Below are positions 46,740 to 58,836 of a stretch of DNA of 64,000 nucleotides, in pieces. Position 1 is the stretch's first letter. Each line of letters opens with the position of its first letter. Location of the stretch: NCBI RefSeq assembly GCF_016545825.1, contig NC_052614.1:20602559-20666558 (forward strand), in the 5' to 3' direction. The position numbers and the translations under genes were made by a program. A model generated the notes under the pieces. It saw only the letters and a list, made by a program, of their open reading frames with translations, was not told the origin of the DNA and ran no database searches. The DNA is from Eucalyptus grandis. Taxonomy: Eukaryota; Streptophyta; Magnoliopsida; Myrtales; Myrtaceae.

Positions 46740-47190
46740 GTCCACTCAATATAATTTATCCAAACCTAATAATATCGTTACCACACTACTCAAGCAACAA
46801 TCTTAGCTCCAACTAGAACGTGAACACTAACTGCCCAAATATCCAAAACAGTTACAAGACTAGTTATTAAAGGCCAAGCATACCAATACACTTCAGGCAA
46901 ATGCCAAGTCAGAATAACTTTTTTCTGCACCAGCTTATGCACCCTTCGATGCTATATCTTACCGCAAACACAAGGGGATTCATCCCAACATCAACAGGAG
47001 GAGCAAGTTAATTATGCAGCAAGTCATTCCTAGCTCTCCATATATTGCATATGAAACCATTCCACTGTAGCTTCAGCGTAATCAACCCGAAAACTAGTCC
47101 TCAGTGGCCTGCTTTCTCCAGTGAAGTCCAAAAATCCGTTTCCCGGGAACTCAATCGGTAGCACATAGGAATAGAGCTCTCCTCCATATC
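46740..47190 (-). repeat. LINE-tail fragment (minus strand), second-copy partner
   Basis: This is the direct partner of 22560-22990. The minus-strand frame 47233-47030 includes FPGNGFLDFTGES and FRVDYAEATVEWFHMQY. Confidence 0.45.
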
Positions 47191-47398
47191 TGCAAAGGCA
47201 GAAGAGTTTTGTCAAGAGGCTTACTGTCACCACTTTCTTATTTCACTGTCCTTTTTCTTTTCAAGTTCATGTGTACTGTGAGCTAGTTTAGATTAAGGAT
47301 CAACAGCCCCAGATACATACTATTTCCAGCTTGATTGTTTCGTTCATTTTATTTTTATTTTTTTCGTATTTTGGCATTATTTAGTTATTTGAGCAACT

Positions 47399-47980
47399 TT
47401 GATAGAACCATTAATCTACCAAAAATGGATAAAAAAACAGCGCCCTGCTGTATATGACCAAAAAATTGATAACAATCACTGCTACTGTCTCCGAAATACT
47501 GGTTTATCTGGAGAATTAGGTCTTCTTCTTCTTCAACTGCTTAAAAATGACTTCTTACGGCATGACAAAAAAGAGGGACCTAAGGCACAAATAATTAGAA
47601 GAACATACCATTACCTAGAGCTTGACCTGGTCCGATATTGCACACCTTTGAGAAAAGTATCGTATGTATCGGAAATTGATGTGGCACACACATGGGTTTT
47701 CACAAAACGGAATCAATTACCTCGGACAAATCCACAAAAATTTTCTCTTGTGATGGACCTGGGAGAGGGGGGACATGTCCTTAGAGCAAACTCCATTACT
47801 TCTGGCAATTTCACAGGTTCCCAAACTCGATCACATTGTGAATTCATTCATCTCTCCATTGCTAGAATCAGTAACATTTTGCTTATAGAATTGAGCATAA
47901 ACTTCTGGAAACATCCGAAGATGCGGTTCGTGGAAGAACTTGGAATTATTCAAGCCTGCAAGAATAGTTTGTACTATTGA
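47399..47980 (+). other. 193-codon open frame, probably not a gene
   Basis: This is the longest open frame outside the TNL and LRR sequence. It spans duplicated intergenic repeat (partner 23217-23770). The partner differs by indels that break the frame, leaving only about 72 codons (23552-23770). There is no signal peptide, domain or codon pattern that I recognise. It is listed so that it is not mistaken for a supported gene. Confidence 0.25.
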
Positions 47981-48944
47981 GGGAAGCTAATAGATGATAT
48001 TAGATCCAAAATAGCAGCAGCAGAACATCCAAAGATTAGTTCAATTCCTGTTAGTTTTTGTACGTTGATAAGCTAACAGATGTTAATTTGTGTGACAGGA
48101 TGACATTATATTCATTTTAACAGCAGTGACTTACTTGTAGAATCGAGCTCAGTATCGGGTTCTGGAGACCATAGAAAACCTATAGTCAATGACAAGTTCT
48201 GAGAATAGTAGTTATTGGTCTCCATCATTGATTCTTCTGCATCTGTTTCCCTTGCATCTTCCTAGTACAAGAAAAAATGAATCAGTCTTCTTATCCAATC
48301 CATCTGCTTCGAAGTCCAACCATTCCAATGCTTCATATCATAGTTAAGGTACAATGCATATTTTATTTTATTTATGGATCATGCATAAAGCAAGGTGTAC
48401 ATTATACACCTTGATTTACACATCACGTTGAAAACTAATTATGCAAACGAGTGCTAGCAGATCTATCATAATCCATAGCTTTATTAATTTCCGGCAAATA
48501 TCTATATGAAAGGACTTCCTGAACTCAACATAATTATCCAACTATTGGCAGTATGATGATTATATATCTATTAACCATGTAAAAATATTTCACCAACAAT
48601 TTATTGGCTACTTCATATTTCGCTCTAATTAGATTTAGCTATCAGGGAAAAGAAAAACATACATTCCGCCATTTCATTAGATAAAGTGTACGTGATATCA
48701 TGAACTATTTGTTTTGTACAGGCATCTTCTTCTCCTTTTTTCACAAAATTTTCTGTTTAATAAACCTTAGACAAGAAGAAAAAAAATGAATACCAAGCAA
48801 TATTTAAAGTTTTGACAAATGATAGAGTTGTACTATTTCGCATGCTTGCCTTTCTAAGGTGACTGCAAACCAAACAGTTACAGTTTGCTAGGCATAGCTC
48901 GATAAGTACAACTGAGAGCCACACCTGCCAGGTCACTTCGTCTC

Positions 48945-50830
48945 CGATTAATTTTAAAAGTGATTTCGATTGCCTTTGGTTTTGTCTTTTCATTTCTGTT
49001 CTGTTTTGTGTCAATTCTGATGTTGTCCATAAGAAAACAGAGGGACCAATGAGCTTGAGGGCATTCCGTGGAGATGAAGTTAATTCCGTTGTCTCTTTTC
49101 ATTTCTGTTCTGTTTTGTGTCAATTCTCATCACCGCCAGGTTGTTTCTTTTCCAATTAAGTAGTAAGAATTGCTTGTACGCATGGATTTTCCACTCTGAT
49201 GTTTGTGTTCTGTATTACGCCATGCCATTCTGGTGTTAATAGTACTTCACACCACATGCTCACAACCTTTTCAGCGGAATGCCCGACTCCATCGCAGATA
49301 GTTCCTATTGCATTCTGTTTACCAATGTCTCAATGTTCAATTGAAGTTGCGTTTGTTGTGTCTTTGCTAGATTTCCGTATATAGCTGATTGGAATGTGAA
49401 CTAATTAGATATATAGGTGATGTATGTTAAATGCTGCTCATAAGTGTTTGTGTGGATCAAATCTTGTTCATATGTGATTGTGTATGTCAAATGGTGATCC
49501 TGCATGTTATTTTGAGATGGTGAGGTGCTGAAGGAAAGAGGAGAATTGTGGGAGTACTATTTTCTATTTCGACATGAGGCTACTTATGATCATATACATG
49601 AGTAGTCCATGCTTGTTGCATATATCAAAAGAGTTCGTGTCTGGAGCATGTGAGCTGCAAGTATGCATGATTTGAGAAGAAACAAGAGCTGTAAATGAGT
49701 TGAAAATAAACAATGAAATGAAAGCCAAATGAGATTTGATGATTTGATTGGATGAGAACCGAACAAAATGAAATTAGAATTGTTGTTGCAAAAACTCAAG
49801 TGAATGCTTGACGTCAGACTCTTGAGAATTGAGAAGACGTCAGTAGTGTCTGCTTTTGCTTCTGCCACTACAACCTCATCCTAGAAGAAATTAGAATGGC
49901 TTGCAGATAATCTTCTAATTAGTCTCTTGTACCATCAGTTTTGCCCACTTCACACATTGGCACAGGAAAGACTAATATTTTCTCCTATTAGATCTAGTCA
50001 TCCGTGACAGCATAATGCTAGGGCCAAGGATTGCACGTGTTAGTAATCTTGACATATTTTGGGGGCGTTCATGCAATATTTGATCTAATGATCACCGTTT
50101 GGGACATCCCAAAATTGCCCACTTCAGCTTGTTTCTCTTCATCTCCCCTCTTGGTTTTTTGCACTCGTCAGTTATTTGAGAAATTTTGGTAGAATCATTC
50201 ATTTACCCAGATAAAAGTATCATATGCATTGGAAACTATTGTCTAAGTTGTCAAGAATCTTGACCATGCTTCTATGTGGCAAGCAATTTGATATTCACAG
50301 AGGGAATGACTTACCTCTCAACGAATGGACAGTTAGCAAATCCTCGAAGCAGAGTAAATCCACATGCAAACTGCATTCCTGTTTCCAGGAAACTGGTCCC
50401 TCGACCTCTGTGCACTTGAGTTCATCAAAAAGAGTGAAAGCATTCTCTTGGAGCCATCGATTTAGTTTTTGTACCCCTAACCAAAATGCATAGAGATCAA
50501 TTCAATTTTTCCTGACTCCACGTCTGCATTATCCTGCAAGACAATTTACTTATCCTGTCTGCCTCCGAAGACTCCTCCCTTGAAAAAATGATAAGGGATT
50601 GCAGATACATTCTAATATGCCCGTGGAACAATCAATGCGGTCGTTCTCCTCCATTTCATCCTCCTAGAACGGGAAACATATGAATTAGTTTTCTACCTAT
50701 GTTGGAGGACAAGAAAATGCAAATAGGATCTAATCGGCCTGCCCTAAAGTCCAAACATTACAGTCGTTCGCTTCACAAGCATTTATGAACCGTAGGGCAA
50801 AGCCAGTCACACGACCAAGTCATCATCGGG
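48945..50830. repeat. repeat unit X, copy 4
   Basis: This is collinear with copies 2 and 3 and the most complete. Around 49081-49127 a short stretch is replaced by a duplicate of 48982-49018. After 50303 it continues into the 1.12 kb absent from copy 1. Confidence 0.65.
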
Positions 50831-51545
50831 CATGAGAGGATCAATGATTGCTTTAGATAAAAATGTGCCAATTACGAAGTCTACTGTTACTCCCATGACA
50901 TAATTGATCCGTAGTTGCAATAACTACTGTCGAGTGGGTTAGACGACCCATTAGTGAGTCACCATCTCACTAACAATTAAAGGTGAAATGCCCGTTCTTA
51001 CACCAAACAGTTACAGTTTGCTAGGCATAGCTCGATAAGCAAAATATTGTTGACTAGTGGGTATTGCATATAAACTCTGCTCCTGGTACACCTTTTTTTC
51101 ACTATTTTTCCTTTTCCCATGGCTCATCCAATAAGTACCACTTCAAATTTTTCATAATACATAAATCGTATATTTATTTTTATATAAGTTACTCGTTCAT
51201 TTTAAACTCTAATGGATAAGTGTAGAGAGCGTGATTTTTATCTTTGCTTGGTGAAATATTAATATAATCTTTGTTTAGTTATGGAAAGGATCTTTATTAA
51301 GCCCATTGCTCTTGTAAGAAACAATTTACACATACACACCATTAGATGGTTGACACGTTGAAAAATTCCGATTACAAAATTAAGTTCAGACAGTAAAACG
51401 ATAAATGTTTCCTTTACACTAATAGTGGACCAAACAAATAATCCATAGATTTATATAAAAAAGTAAGAATTAAGACATGCAAGACAGAGATAGACAGAGA
51501 GACAAGGAAGCAAACGGAACAAGCGAAAATGAGTAAATGTGATGC

Positions 51546-53288
51546 CTACTGCATGGCGTTTCTGAAAAATAAGTGAAAGATAGAAGGAAGCCGCACCTCG
51601 TTGAATGTCATTCTCATCCTGACAAGAATCATCTCTTTATAATCCCGGTAAGTACCCTCATAACTACTTAGTTTCATGCAACCCAATACTTCTATCTTGC
51701 ATTCATTTGGTATCTTTGAGTCGGATACATCAGTCAACCTTTCCAACAATCCACACCTAGAAAGATACAAAAAACCTAAAAGCTCCAATTCCTCAAGGCC
51801 CTCAACAACCCGTAGCCCATTGCATTGGTAGATCCGCAAAGCCTTCAGCTTCTTCGAGTTTGATAAACCGTGCAACCCTTCCAGGGAATCGCAGTAGCCA
51901 ACTCGAAGTTCCTCTAATGATTCCATTGTATTGGGAAATTGAATTTCAAGTAGCTTTGGGCAATCTAAAACTTCCATTTTATAGACCTTCCTCAAGCTTG
52001 ATGAAATAACTGACAATCGCTCGAGAAACTCGCATTCTCTCACACCTAAATTTCTCAATAGTTCAAGCCCATCCAATTGAATTTCCCTCAGTGGAGAGCT
52101 ATGAAGACACAATATGGACAAATTTTTCAAGTTGGAAAATTGTGGTCCAACAACTATCGAGTCAAAATTGTCCATGCTAGATAAACTGAGTTCTCTAAGT
52201 CGAGGTAGGCAACCCAACTCTGTTGACGAAATGGGAAAATTTGAAAGGCCCCAATTCAACTTCTCCAGCTTAGATAACTTTCCAACCCATTGCAATTGGA
52301 AAGTTTGCATTGGGTTTGATGGTTGGACAGGTGCTTGTCCAAAACCATTAGACAAAAGCATTTCCACTAGATTCGTGAGGTTACTAAGATCCGGAACTAA
52401 CCGCAATGATGCTGAGTGAACACGTAGACAATGCAAACTCGAGGGAAGCTTTGGCAACTCTTGAAGCTCATTACAATGTGTTAAATCCAGCTTTTGGAGT
52501 TGTGTGAGGTAATTGATTGCCATTGGCACTACACTAATTTGGGTATATGAAATGTCTATGATAGTCAGAGACAATAATTTGCCAATTTCAATCGGAAGTT
52601 TGCCTGCAAGTTGTTCACAATGTTCGGCATGGAGCTCCTCCAACTTCTCTAGCATTTCAATACTGGCAGGTAACCTCCTTATTGGACAAAATCCCATCGT
52701 CATCACCTTCAATTGCTTGAGATTTTTTATCGAATCAGGTAACTCAACAATGTTTGTCCCCAAGAGATTCAACTTTTGTAATGATGTCAAGTTGCCTATT
52801 GATTCTGGAAGCTCCCCCAAATTTCGACAATATTTGAGTGAAAGTAACTCGAGTTGTGTAAGCTCTCCAATAGAAATTGGAAGTTCCATAATTGGCGTGC
52901 TTGATAGATTTAGGAATGACAAATGTTTTGCATTGCCAATTGAATCAGGTAAACTTGTAATTCTTGAGGATGATATATTCAACTTAGACAATGATCCTAA
53001 TTTCCCTATAGAGTGTGGAAGTTTCTCCATTCGAGAGCACTTTTTGATAGAGAAGTGCATCAAATTCACTAGTCCTCCAATCTCTTCGGGCAAAGTTCGA
53101 ATATTCGTACACCAAATAATGTCCAAGTGAGTAAGAACTTTCATCTTCCCAATAGAGGAGTCAAATTTTCGCAAGTTTAGACAGTAGTGAAAATACAATG
53201 TCTCCAAACTTGGGTATCCAATCCATTTCAATTGCACGGCTCCATAATAATGTATTGTGTTATAAGGAACTTCCAATTTTTTTAACAT
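51546..53288 (-). CDS. LRR-only module D: intact LRR exon without TIR or NBS
   Basis: A single open frame of 580 codons starts at an ATG right behind an acceptor-like TTTGTAG and ends at TAG (51548-51546). It is all leucine-rich repeats of TNL type (LPDSIGNAKHLSFLNLSS, LPESIGNLTSLQKLNLLG, LELPKLPSSLHCLRV-like pieces) and closes with the RLPSIFHLFFRNAMQ tail. It is homologous to exon 4 of TNL-A/B and to decayed module C. Upstream, 53545-53370 is a scrap of exon 3, then flank repeat F; there is no TIR or NBS. It could be an orphan exon, an expressed LRR-only protein, or an extra 3' exon of TNL-B. The open frame is certain; function is not. Confidence 0.7.
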   Translation of the reverse strand: MLKKLEVPYNTIHYYGAVQLKWIGYPSLETLYFHYCLNLRKFDSSIGKMKVLTHLDIIWCTNIRTLPEEIGGLVNLMHFSIKKCSRMEKLPHSIGKLGSLSKLNISSSRITSLPDSIGNAKHLSFLNLSSTPIMELPISIGELTQLELLSLKYCRNLGELPESIGNLTSLQKLNLLGTNIVELPDSIKNLKQLKVMTMGFCPIRRLPASIEMLEKLEELHAEHCEQLAGKLPIEIGKLLSLTIIDISYTQISVVPMAINYLTQLQKLDLTHCNELQELPKLPSSLHCLRVHSASLRLVPDLSNLTNLVEMLLSNGFGQAPVQPSNPMQTFQLQWVGKLSKLEKLNWGLSNFPISSTELGCLPRLRELSLSSMDNFDSIVVGPQFSNLKNLSILCLHSSPLREIQLDGLELLRNLGVRECEFLERLSVISSSLRKVYKMEVLDCPKLLEIQFPNTMESLEELRVGYCDSLEGLHGLSNSKKLKALRIYQCNGLRVVEGLEELELLGFLYLSRCGLLERLTDVSDSKIPNECKIEVLGCMKLSSYEGTYRDYKEMILVRMRMTFNEVRLPSIFHLFFRNAMQ

Positions 53289-53369
53289 CTACAAAGTAGT
53301 TAAAACATTATCATAGAGGGGACAAAGAAAAAAAAACACTATGTTGAGAGAACAAAAGCAAAAATTCAG

Positions 53370-53545
53370 ACTTTCAAAAATTTTGATTCGCCCCGGTTTT
53401 TGGCGTTTCAATTGTGCGGAAGTTCAAAAATTACTAGATTTTTCAAGTGTAAATTGGCCATTCTGCAATCTAGAAGAGGTTAATCCTAAGAAAGCCATAT
53501 AAGCTTCAGGCAATGATTGTTGATGTCTCCAACAAAAGTCCCTGC
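53370..53545 (-). pseudogene. exon 3 scrap upstream of LRR module D
   Basis: This matches the 3' half of TNL exon 3 (the region around KNLALFELS and the YPPLDPG-type stretch) with substitutions and indels. It is interrupted where flank repeat F begins. The partner is 28060-28235 in module C. It shows that the LRR-only modules derive from complete TNL genes. Confidence 0.65.
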
Positions 53546-54785
53546 TTTTATTAGCTTTTGACATGTATTCATAAAAAAGAACTTGATGAACTCAACATAA
53601 TCATCCAACGATTTAGCAGTATAGTGATTCAATATCCATTAAGTACGTACATATTTCACCCAAATTGTATTAGCTACTTCATTTTTCACTCTAATCAAAT
53701 TCAGCTATCAGGAAAAGCAAACAATATGTTTCGCTGTGTGATTAGATAAACGGATATCATGAATTATATGTTTTCTATAGGTTTTACATAATTGTTTCTG
53801 TTCAATAGAAAACTAGAATAAATCCTTTGACAAGAAAAAAAATTGTAACATCAAGCAATATGTAAAATTAGGGCAAATTATAGAGTTGTACTATTTCACG
53901 TGCTTGCCTTCTAATGGAGAATGCCAAACCATACAGTTAGTCTGAGAGGCGTAGCAAGATAAGTAGAACACTGTCGACAAGTGGATATTGCATATAAGCT
54001 ACCTCTGTTTTTGGTCTATCTTTTTTCACTATTACTCATTTTCTCGTAGCTCACCCAATTGTAACACCTCAAATCTTTCAAAATACATAAATCATATATT
54101 TGTTTCTATAAATTAATATTTTCATTTTAAAATATGAAGGGAAAGTGTGGTTGGTTAAAAGAAATATATTCGAACAATTAACTATAGTAAAGCTTCTACT
54201 TTTGTGCCCATGCGCAAGATTTTTATCTTTGGTTGGGGAAATATTGACACAATCACTTTCTTGTTTATACGAAAGATCTTTATTACATCAATTAGCAGTG
54301 TGAGAAATAATTATACTCATAATTGTATGGTTGACATGTGAAAGAGTTAATAAATCATCTCAGGTGTCTACCTTCTAGACTATTCACACAGTGCATCTAC
54401 ATGTTTAGTTTAATGAGGCTACTCCCTATAGGCAAAAATTCTGTAATTGAAATTTAATTTGACTCAAGTGATATTTTAGGATCTCTATCTTCTACCTTAA
54501 ACTCATCTCTCTCGCTTACAGATTCCCCGTATCCGAAAGAAAATTTTGAGTTAATTTGGTTTTAGGGAATGTTTATTATTTTAGTTTTAGCACAAAGATC
54601 TCTAGAGACCGCAACTTATTTTCTGAAAACAACCTTAATTTCATTTTGCAATACTTAAGTTCTTCAATATTTGAGAATATATTAAGTTCACGAAAGATAA
54701 AATTTTCATCCAACACAATTGAGAAAAGGAAATTTTCTCACTTCACCGACAAGAGAAGAATTTTGGGTCCATAGAAGAGACCATA

Positions 54786-54983
54786 CCTGTACGATGAGCA
54801 GTCGGCCACATTTGAAGAACCGCGCCGCACCCTCCTGAAAGGAAGAAGGTCGAGTATTGAGAAATGTGAAGAGAGAAAGAACCACACGACGCGGTTGTCT
54901 GCGGAACGTAGAGAGAGAGAGAGATGAAAGTAAACGGAACAAGGGAAATAAAAGTCATGCCTACCACCTGCGTTTTCGAAAAA
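54786..54983 (-). promoter_or_regulatory. TNL-B 3' region ending in a consensus splice donor
   Basis: This is collinear with the TNL-A 3' region. GTACAG/GTATGG has its exon edge at 54787 and GT at 54786-54785. A second possible donor, GCAG/GTGGTA, lies about 20 bp after the stop. LRR module D begins, with an acceptor-like site, about 1.5 kb downstream. Confidence 0.4.
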
Positions 54984-56729
54984 TTAAAATTTGAAAAATA
55001 AGTGAAAGGTAGAAGGAAGGCACACCTGGTTTAGTCCCCTCCTCGTCCAGTCAAGAATCTCCTCTCTATAATCCCCGTAACGGCCACCAGCGCAATATGG
55101 CAACTCGTCGAAGTTGGTTACATATACCAAACATTCATTTGGTATCTTTGAGTTGGATAGATTAGTCAACTTTTTCAACGATGGACACACGGTGATATAC
55201 AAGTGCCGCAAAAGCTCCAATTCTTCAAGGCCCTCAATAACCCGTAGCTCAGGGCACATGATGAATCTTAAAGTCTCGAGCTTCTTCAAGTTTGATAAAC
55301 CATACAATCCTCCTAGGGATACGCAGTAACCAACTCGGAGACCCACCAAGTAACCAACTTCGAGACCCACTAATGGTTCCATCGTACTGAGAAATCGAAT
55401 TTGAAGTAGCTTTGGGCAATTTTCAACTGCCATTCCAAAGAGCTTTCTCAAGTTCGATGAAATAACTGACAATCTCTCGAGAAACTCGCAATATGTCACA
55501 ATCAAATCTTCCACTAGTTCAAGCCCATCGAGTTGAATTTCCCTCAATGGACAGCGACAAAGATGCAATGTGGACAAATTTTTCAAGTGCGAAAATTGTG
55601 GTCCAATGACTACCGAGTCGAAACTATCCATGTGAGGTAAGGTGAGGTTTTTAAGTCGAGGTAGACAACCCAACTCCATTGATGGCACAGGAATATCTGA
55701 AAGGCACAATTTCAATCGCTCCAGCTTAGATAACTTCCCAACCCATTGCAATTGAAGAGTTGATGCCTGGGCAAGTGCTTGTCCATAGTTGTTGGACAGC
55801 TCCAAAGTCACTAGATTCGTGAGGTTACTAAGATCTGGAACTAACCGCAATGATGCCGATATAACACGTAGGCAATTCAAACTCGAGGGAAGTTTTGGCA
55901 GCTCTCGAAGCTCCTTACAATATGATAGATCCAACTCTTGGAGTTGCATGAGGGAATTAATTGTCGCTGGGACTGCACAAACACTAGTTTGTGATATGTC
56001 TAGGATACTTAGAGACAATAGTTTGCCAATTGTAGTTGGGAGTTCGCCCGCAAGTTGTTCACAATATCGGACATTGAGCTCCTTCATGCCCGCTAGCATT
56101 CCAATACTAGCTGGCAACCTCTGTATTGGACAGGATTCCATCCTCATCACCTTCAACTGCTTGAGATTCTTTATCGAATTAGGTAACTTGGTAATTTTTG
56201 TCCATGAGAGATCCAACATCTGTAATTTTGTCAAATAACCTATTGATTCTGGAAGCTCCACAAAATTATGACACTTAGAGAGTGAAAGGAATTCAAGTTG
56301 CATAAGCTCTCCAATAGAAATTGGAAGTTTCACAATTGACGTGCCTGATAGATCAAGGGATGATAGGTTCTTTGCATTACCAATAGAATCGGGTGAACTT
56401 TTAATTATTGTTTGTGATATATCCAACTGTGACAATGATGCTAATTTCCCGATGTCTGGAAGTTTCTTGATTTTGGGGCAATAGCAGATAGAAAAGTGCT
56501 TCAAATTCACTAGTCCTCCAATCTCTTTAGGCAAATATCGAAGATTCGTGCACCATTCAATGTGCAAGTGAGTAAGATCTTTTAGTTTCCCAATAGAGGA
56601 ATCAACTTCTTGTAAGGATTGACAGTAAGCAAGAGATAGTATCTTCAAACTCACGCATCCAGAAAAGTCTAAAGTTTGTTTCAATCCATCACAACTGATG
56701 AGAGAAAGAACTTTCAATTTGTTTTCCAT
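54984..56729 (-). CDS. TNL-B exon 4: LRR domain
   Basis: This exon is an uninterrupted frame of 581 codons to a TAA at 54986-54984. It begins MENKLKVLSLISCDGLK and consists of successive leucine-rich repeats (KLPISIGELMQLEFLSLS, LPESIGYLTKLQMLDLS and others). The conserved ELPKLPSSLNCLRV block lies near the middle and a DYREEILDWTRRGLNQVCLPS tail at the end. It includes an apparent internal repeat MEPLVGLEVGYLVGLRVGYC that TNL-A lacks. LRRs of TNLs recognise effectors or guard host proteins, so this is the specificity-determining part. Confidence 0.92.
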   Translation of the reverse strand: MENKLKVLSLISCDGLKQTLDFSGCVSLKILSLAYCQSLQEVDSSIGKLKDLTHLHIEWCTNLRYLPKEIGGLVNLKHFSICYCPKIKKLPDIGKLASLSQLDISQTIIKSSPDSIGNAKNLSSLDLSGTSIVKLPISIGELMQLEFLSLSKCHNFVELPESIGYLTKLQMLDLSWTKITKLPNSIKNLKQLKVMRMESCPIQRLPASIGMLAGMKELNVRYCEQLAGELPTTIGKLLSLSILDISQTSVCAVPATINSLMQLQELDLSYCKELRELPKLPSSLNCLRVISASLRLVPDLSNLTNLVTLELSNNYGQALAQASTLQLQWVGKLSKLERLKLCLSDIPVPSMELGCLPRLKNLTLPHMDSFDSVVIGPQFSHLKNLSTLHLCRCPLREIQLDGLELVEDLIVTYCEFLERLSVISSNLRKLFGMAVENCPKLLQIRFLSTMEPLVGLEVGYLVGLRVGYCVSLGGLYGLSNLKKLETLRFIMCPELRVIEGLEELELLRHLYITVCPSLKKLTNLSNSKIPNECLVYVTNFDELPYCAGGRYGDYREEILDWTRRGLNQVCLPSTFHLFFKF

Positions 56730-56815
56730 CTGCAAAGGTCACTGAAATATTATCAGAGAGGATCAAACAGAGAATACTATGTCTATGTTAAGAGAACAAA
56801 GGTACGGATTCACAC

Positions 56816-57100
56816 CTTCAAAATGTTCCATCCACCCCAGTTGTCAGTGTTTTCATTGTTTGAAAGTTCGAAAAGTGCTAGATTTTTCAAGTGTAAATTG
56901 GCCATTCCCGGATCTAAAGGAGGATATTGCCAAGAAAGCCATCTTAGCTCTCGGAGGTTATTCTTGATGTCTCCGGCAAAAGTCCCTCTAAATAACTTGA
57001 GAAGTTTTAGATTTGGCATCCTCTCAAGTTCTTTGTCCACAATGCTGATGGGATCCGAATTATATCGACCTAAATTGAGTGCTTTAACTTTGTCCTTTCT
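56816..57100 (-). CDS. TNL-B exon 3: NBS-LRR linker
   Basis: A 95-codon exon with phase-0 boundaries (TTGGCAG acceptor, AAG/GTGTGA donor), identical in length to TNL-A exon 3. It reads KVKALNLGRYN, MPNLKLLKLFRGTFAG and LRWLSWQYPPLD. Intact. Confidence 0.88.
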
Positions 57101-57239
57101 CTGCCAATAGAAACCATCAATGAGTATGAGCTTGCAAACATTAAATTTTTCCTTTAGAATGCCTAAAAGGAATATCTTAAATGGGAAGTGGGAAAATAAT
57201 TTCACGGTGGATAATGCATGAATCCTACTTTTAACTTAC

Positions 57240-58325
57240 CTCTTTCGATCTCATTACTTCCAGAGCTTCTTTGTCATTCCACAACCTACTAAGGGTACAT
57301 TCTTTTTGAACAATGTCTCTTCCCAGGTCTCTCAATTGATCATGCATCCATATAGTATCACCATCAACAATTTTAATTAGACACAAATCGGTAAGTTTTT
57401 TCAATGACTTATGGGGGTAAAGATGGCAAGCATCCCAGAAATAGGCTGCCCATAATTTCTTTTGAAATATGAAGAAGCATGCGATATCAAGAAAAATTTC
57501 TTTTTCCACATCTCCTAATGCATCGTAACTTATCTTCAACTTATCCCGAACTTCGTCATGCGGTACATTCTTCAACATTTCTAGCATTTCTTTCCATATT
57601 TCCTCTTTTTGGTCATGAAGATAGGAACCTATGACTTCAAGAGCCAATGGGAGTCCCCCGGTCATAGATACAACTTCTCGAGAGAGACTTCGATAAGCAT
57701 TGGGAGGAGAGACCCCATTAAATGCATGCAAACTGAAAAGTTCTAGAGCTTTATCACAATCCATTTCCTTCACTTCATAAGCTAATATTCCCTTCTCTTC
57801 ATCCAAAATTCGTTTGTCTCTTGTTGTAATGATAATCCTACTCCCAAAACAGAAATTGTTAGGGTTCCCAGCTAGTTTCTTAAGTTGTTCTCTCTTGTCT
57901 AGATCGTCTAGAACAATGAGAACTTTCTTAGAACCAGCTCTCCTTGTTATGCTATCTATCCCTTCATCAGCATTACTAAAATTTTCTACAAATCTAGAAT
58001 CAGAGATGTCGGATGCCAACTGTTTTTGCAAATTTACTAGGCCATTTCCTTTTGATGATTCTCGGATGTTCCCAATGAAGCTGCATTGGCCATCAAACTG
58101 AAGACATAATTCATTGAAAACAATCTTAGCGAGAGTAGTTTTACCGATCCCGCCCATTCCATGGATTCCAACGAAATGCACACCGTGCCAGAGTCAACAT
58201 CTAACAAATCCATTATGGCTTCTACTTGTTTGTCTACCCCAACCAATTTGTTGTCCAGAGGTCTTTGTTTTACTTTCAGCTTACGCAAAACCTCTTTCAC
58301 AACGAGTTCAATGACTTCACCTTGT
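57240..58325 (-). pseudogene. TNL-B exon 2: NBS domain with 1-nt deletion
   Basis: The exon runs from a GCAG acceptor (58328-58326) to a GTAAGT donor. The first ~47 codons match TNL-A. One base is missing near 58183, so the frame runs into a stop at 58037. In the shifted frame (58181-57231) all motifs are intact: GMGGIGKTT, KVLIVLDDLD, GSRIIITTRD, GGLPLALEVIG, FLDIACFF and WMHDQLRDLGRDIV. The 6-bp in-frame deletion removes two residues of the linker before the P-loop. Confidence 0.88.
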
Positions 58326-58836
58326 CTGCCACATACCAAATGCTTTTAGTCAAAGAAAACAAATAACAATCTCACTTCTACTTCCTAGCAGATAGCACTT
58401 GAGCTAGATCACTATTTTTAAGTCTCAGGTAAATTCTATAGAGCCACAAGAATTTTGGTGTAATAGACTCCACAAGTATGATTGGTACGATAAACTTACA
58501 AGTTGACCCTATTTCTGAGAAAGAAGATGTTCCTTTGCGGTCCGAATTACAGACATCATGCTAGAATTAGATCAAATTCACTCATATAACTATCACTAGC
58601 CAAAATGGCCCTGCTTATGTATGATAATTAGTGAATTGCCTATGTTTTTTTCTTCCCGGTGAGAAACGAAAATTGCTGCTCATATAGCAAAAACCGGTTT
58701 GCATATGCCACGTCACCAATATATTTCAACAATATACACCCCTCCAGCTAGTTTTCACTGCCATTTACAAGAACAATAAGGGAATAGCATTTGGACTTAA
58801 GCTTGAAAAAAGTTCCATAAATAAGCATTTACTTAC

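Noticed and set aside
47399..47980. 193-codon plus-strand open frame as a gene
   Set aside because: It lies in duplicated repeat sequence, the partner at 23.2-23.8 kb is frame-broken, and no motif is present.
52513..53130. 205-codon plus-strand frame across LRR module D
   Set aside because: It is an antisense shadow of the LRR frame; similar shadows occur at 55789-56238 and 27403-27675.
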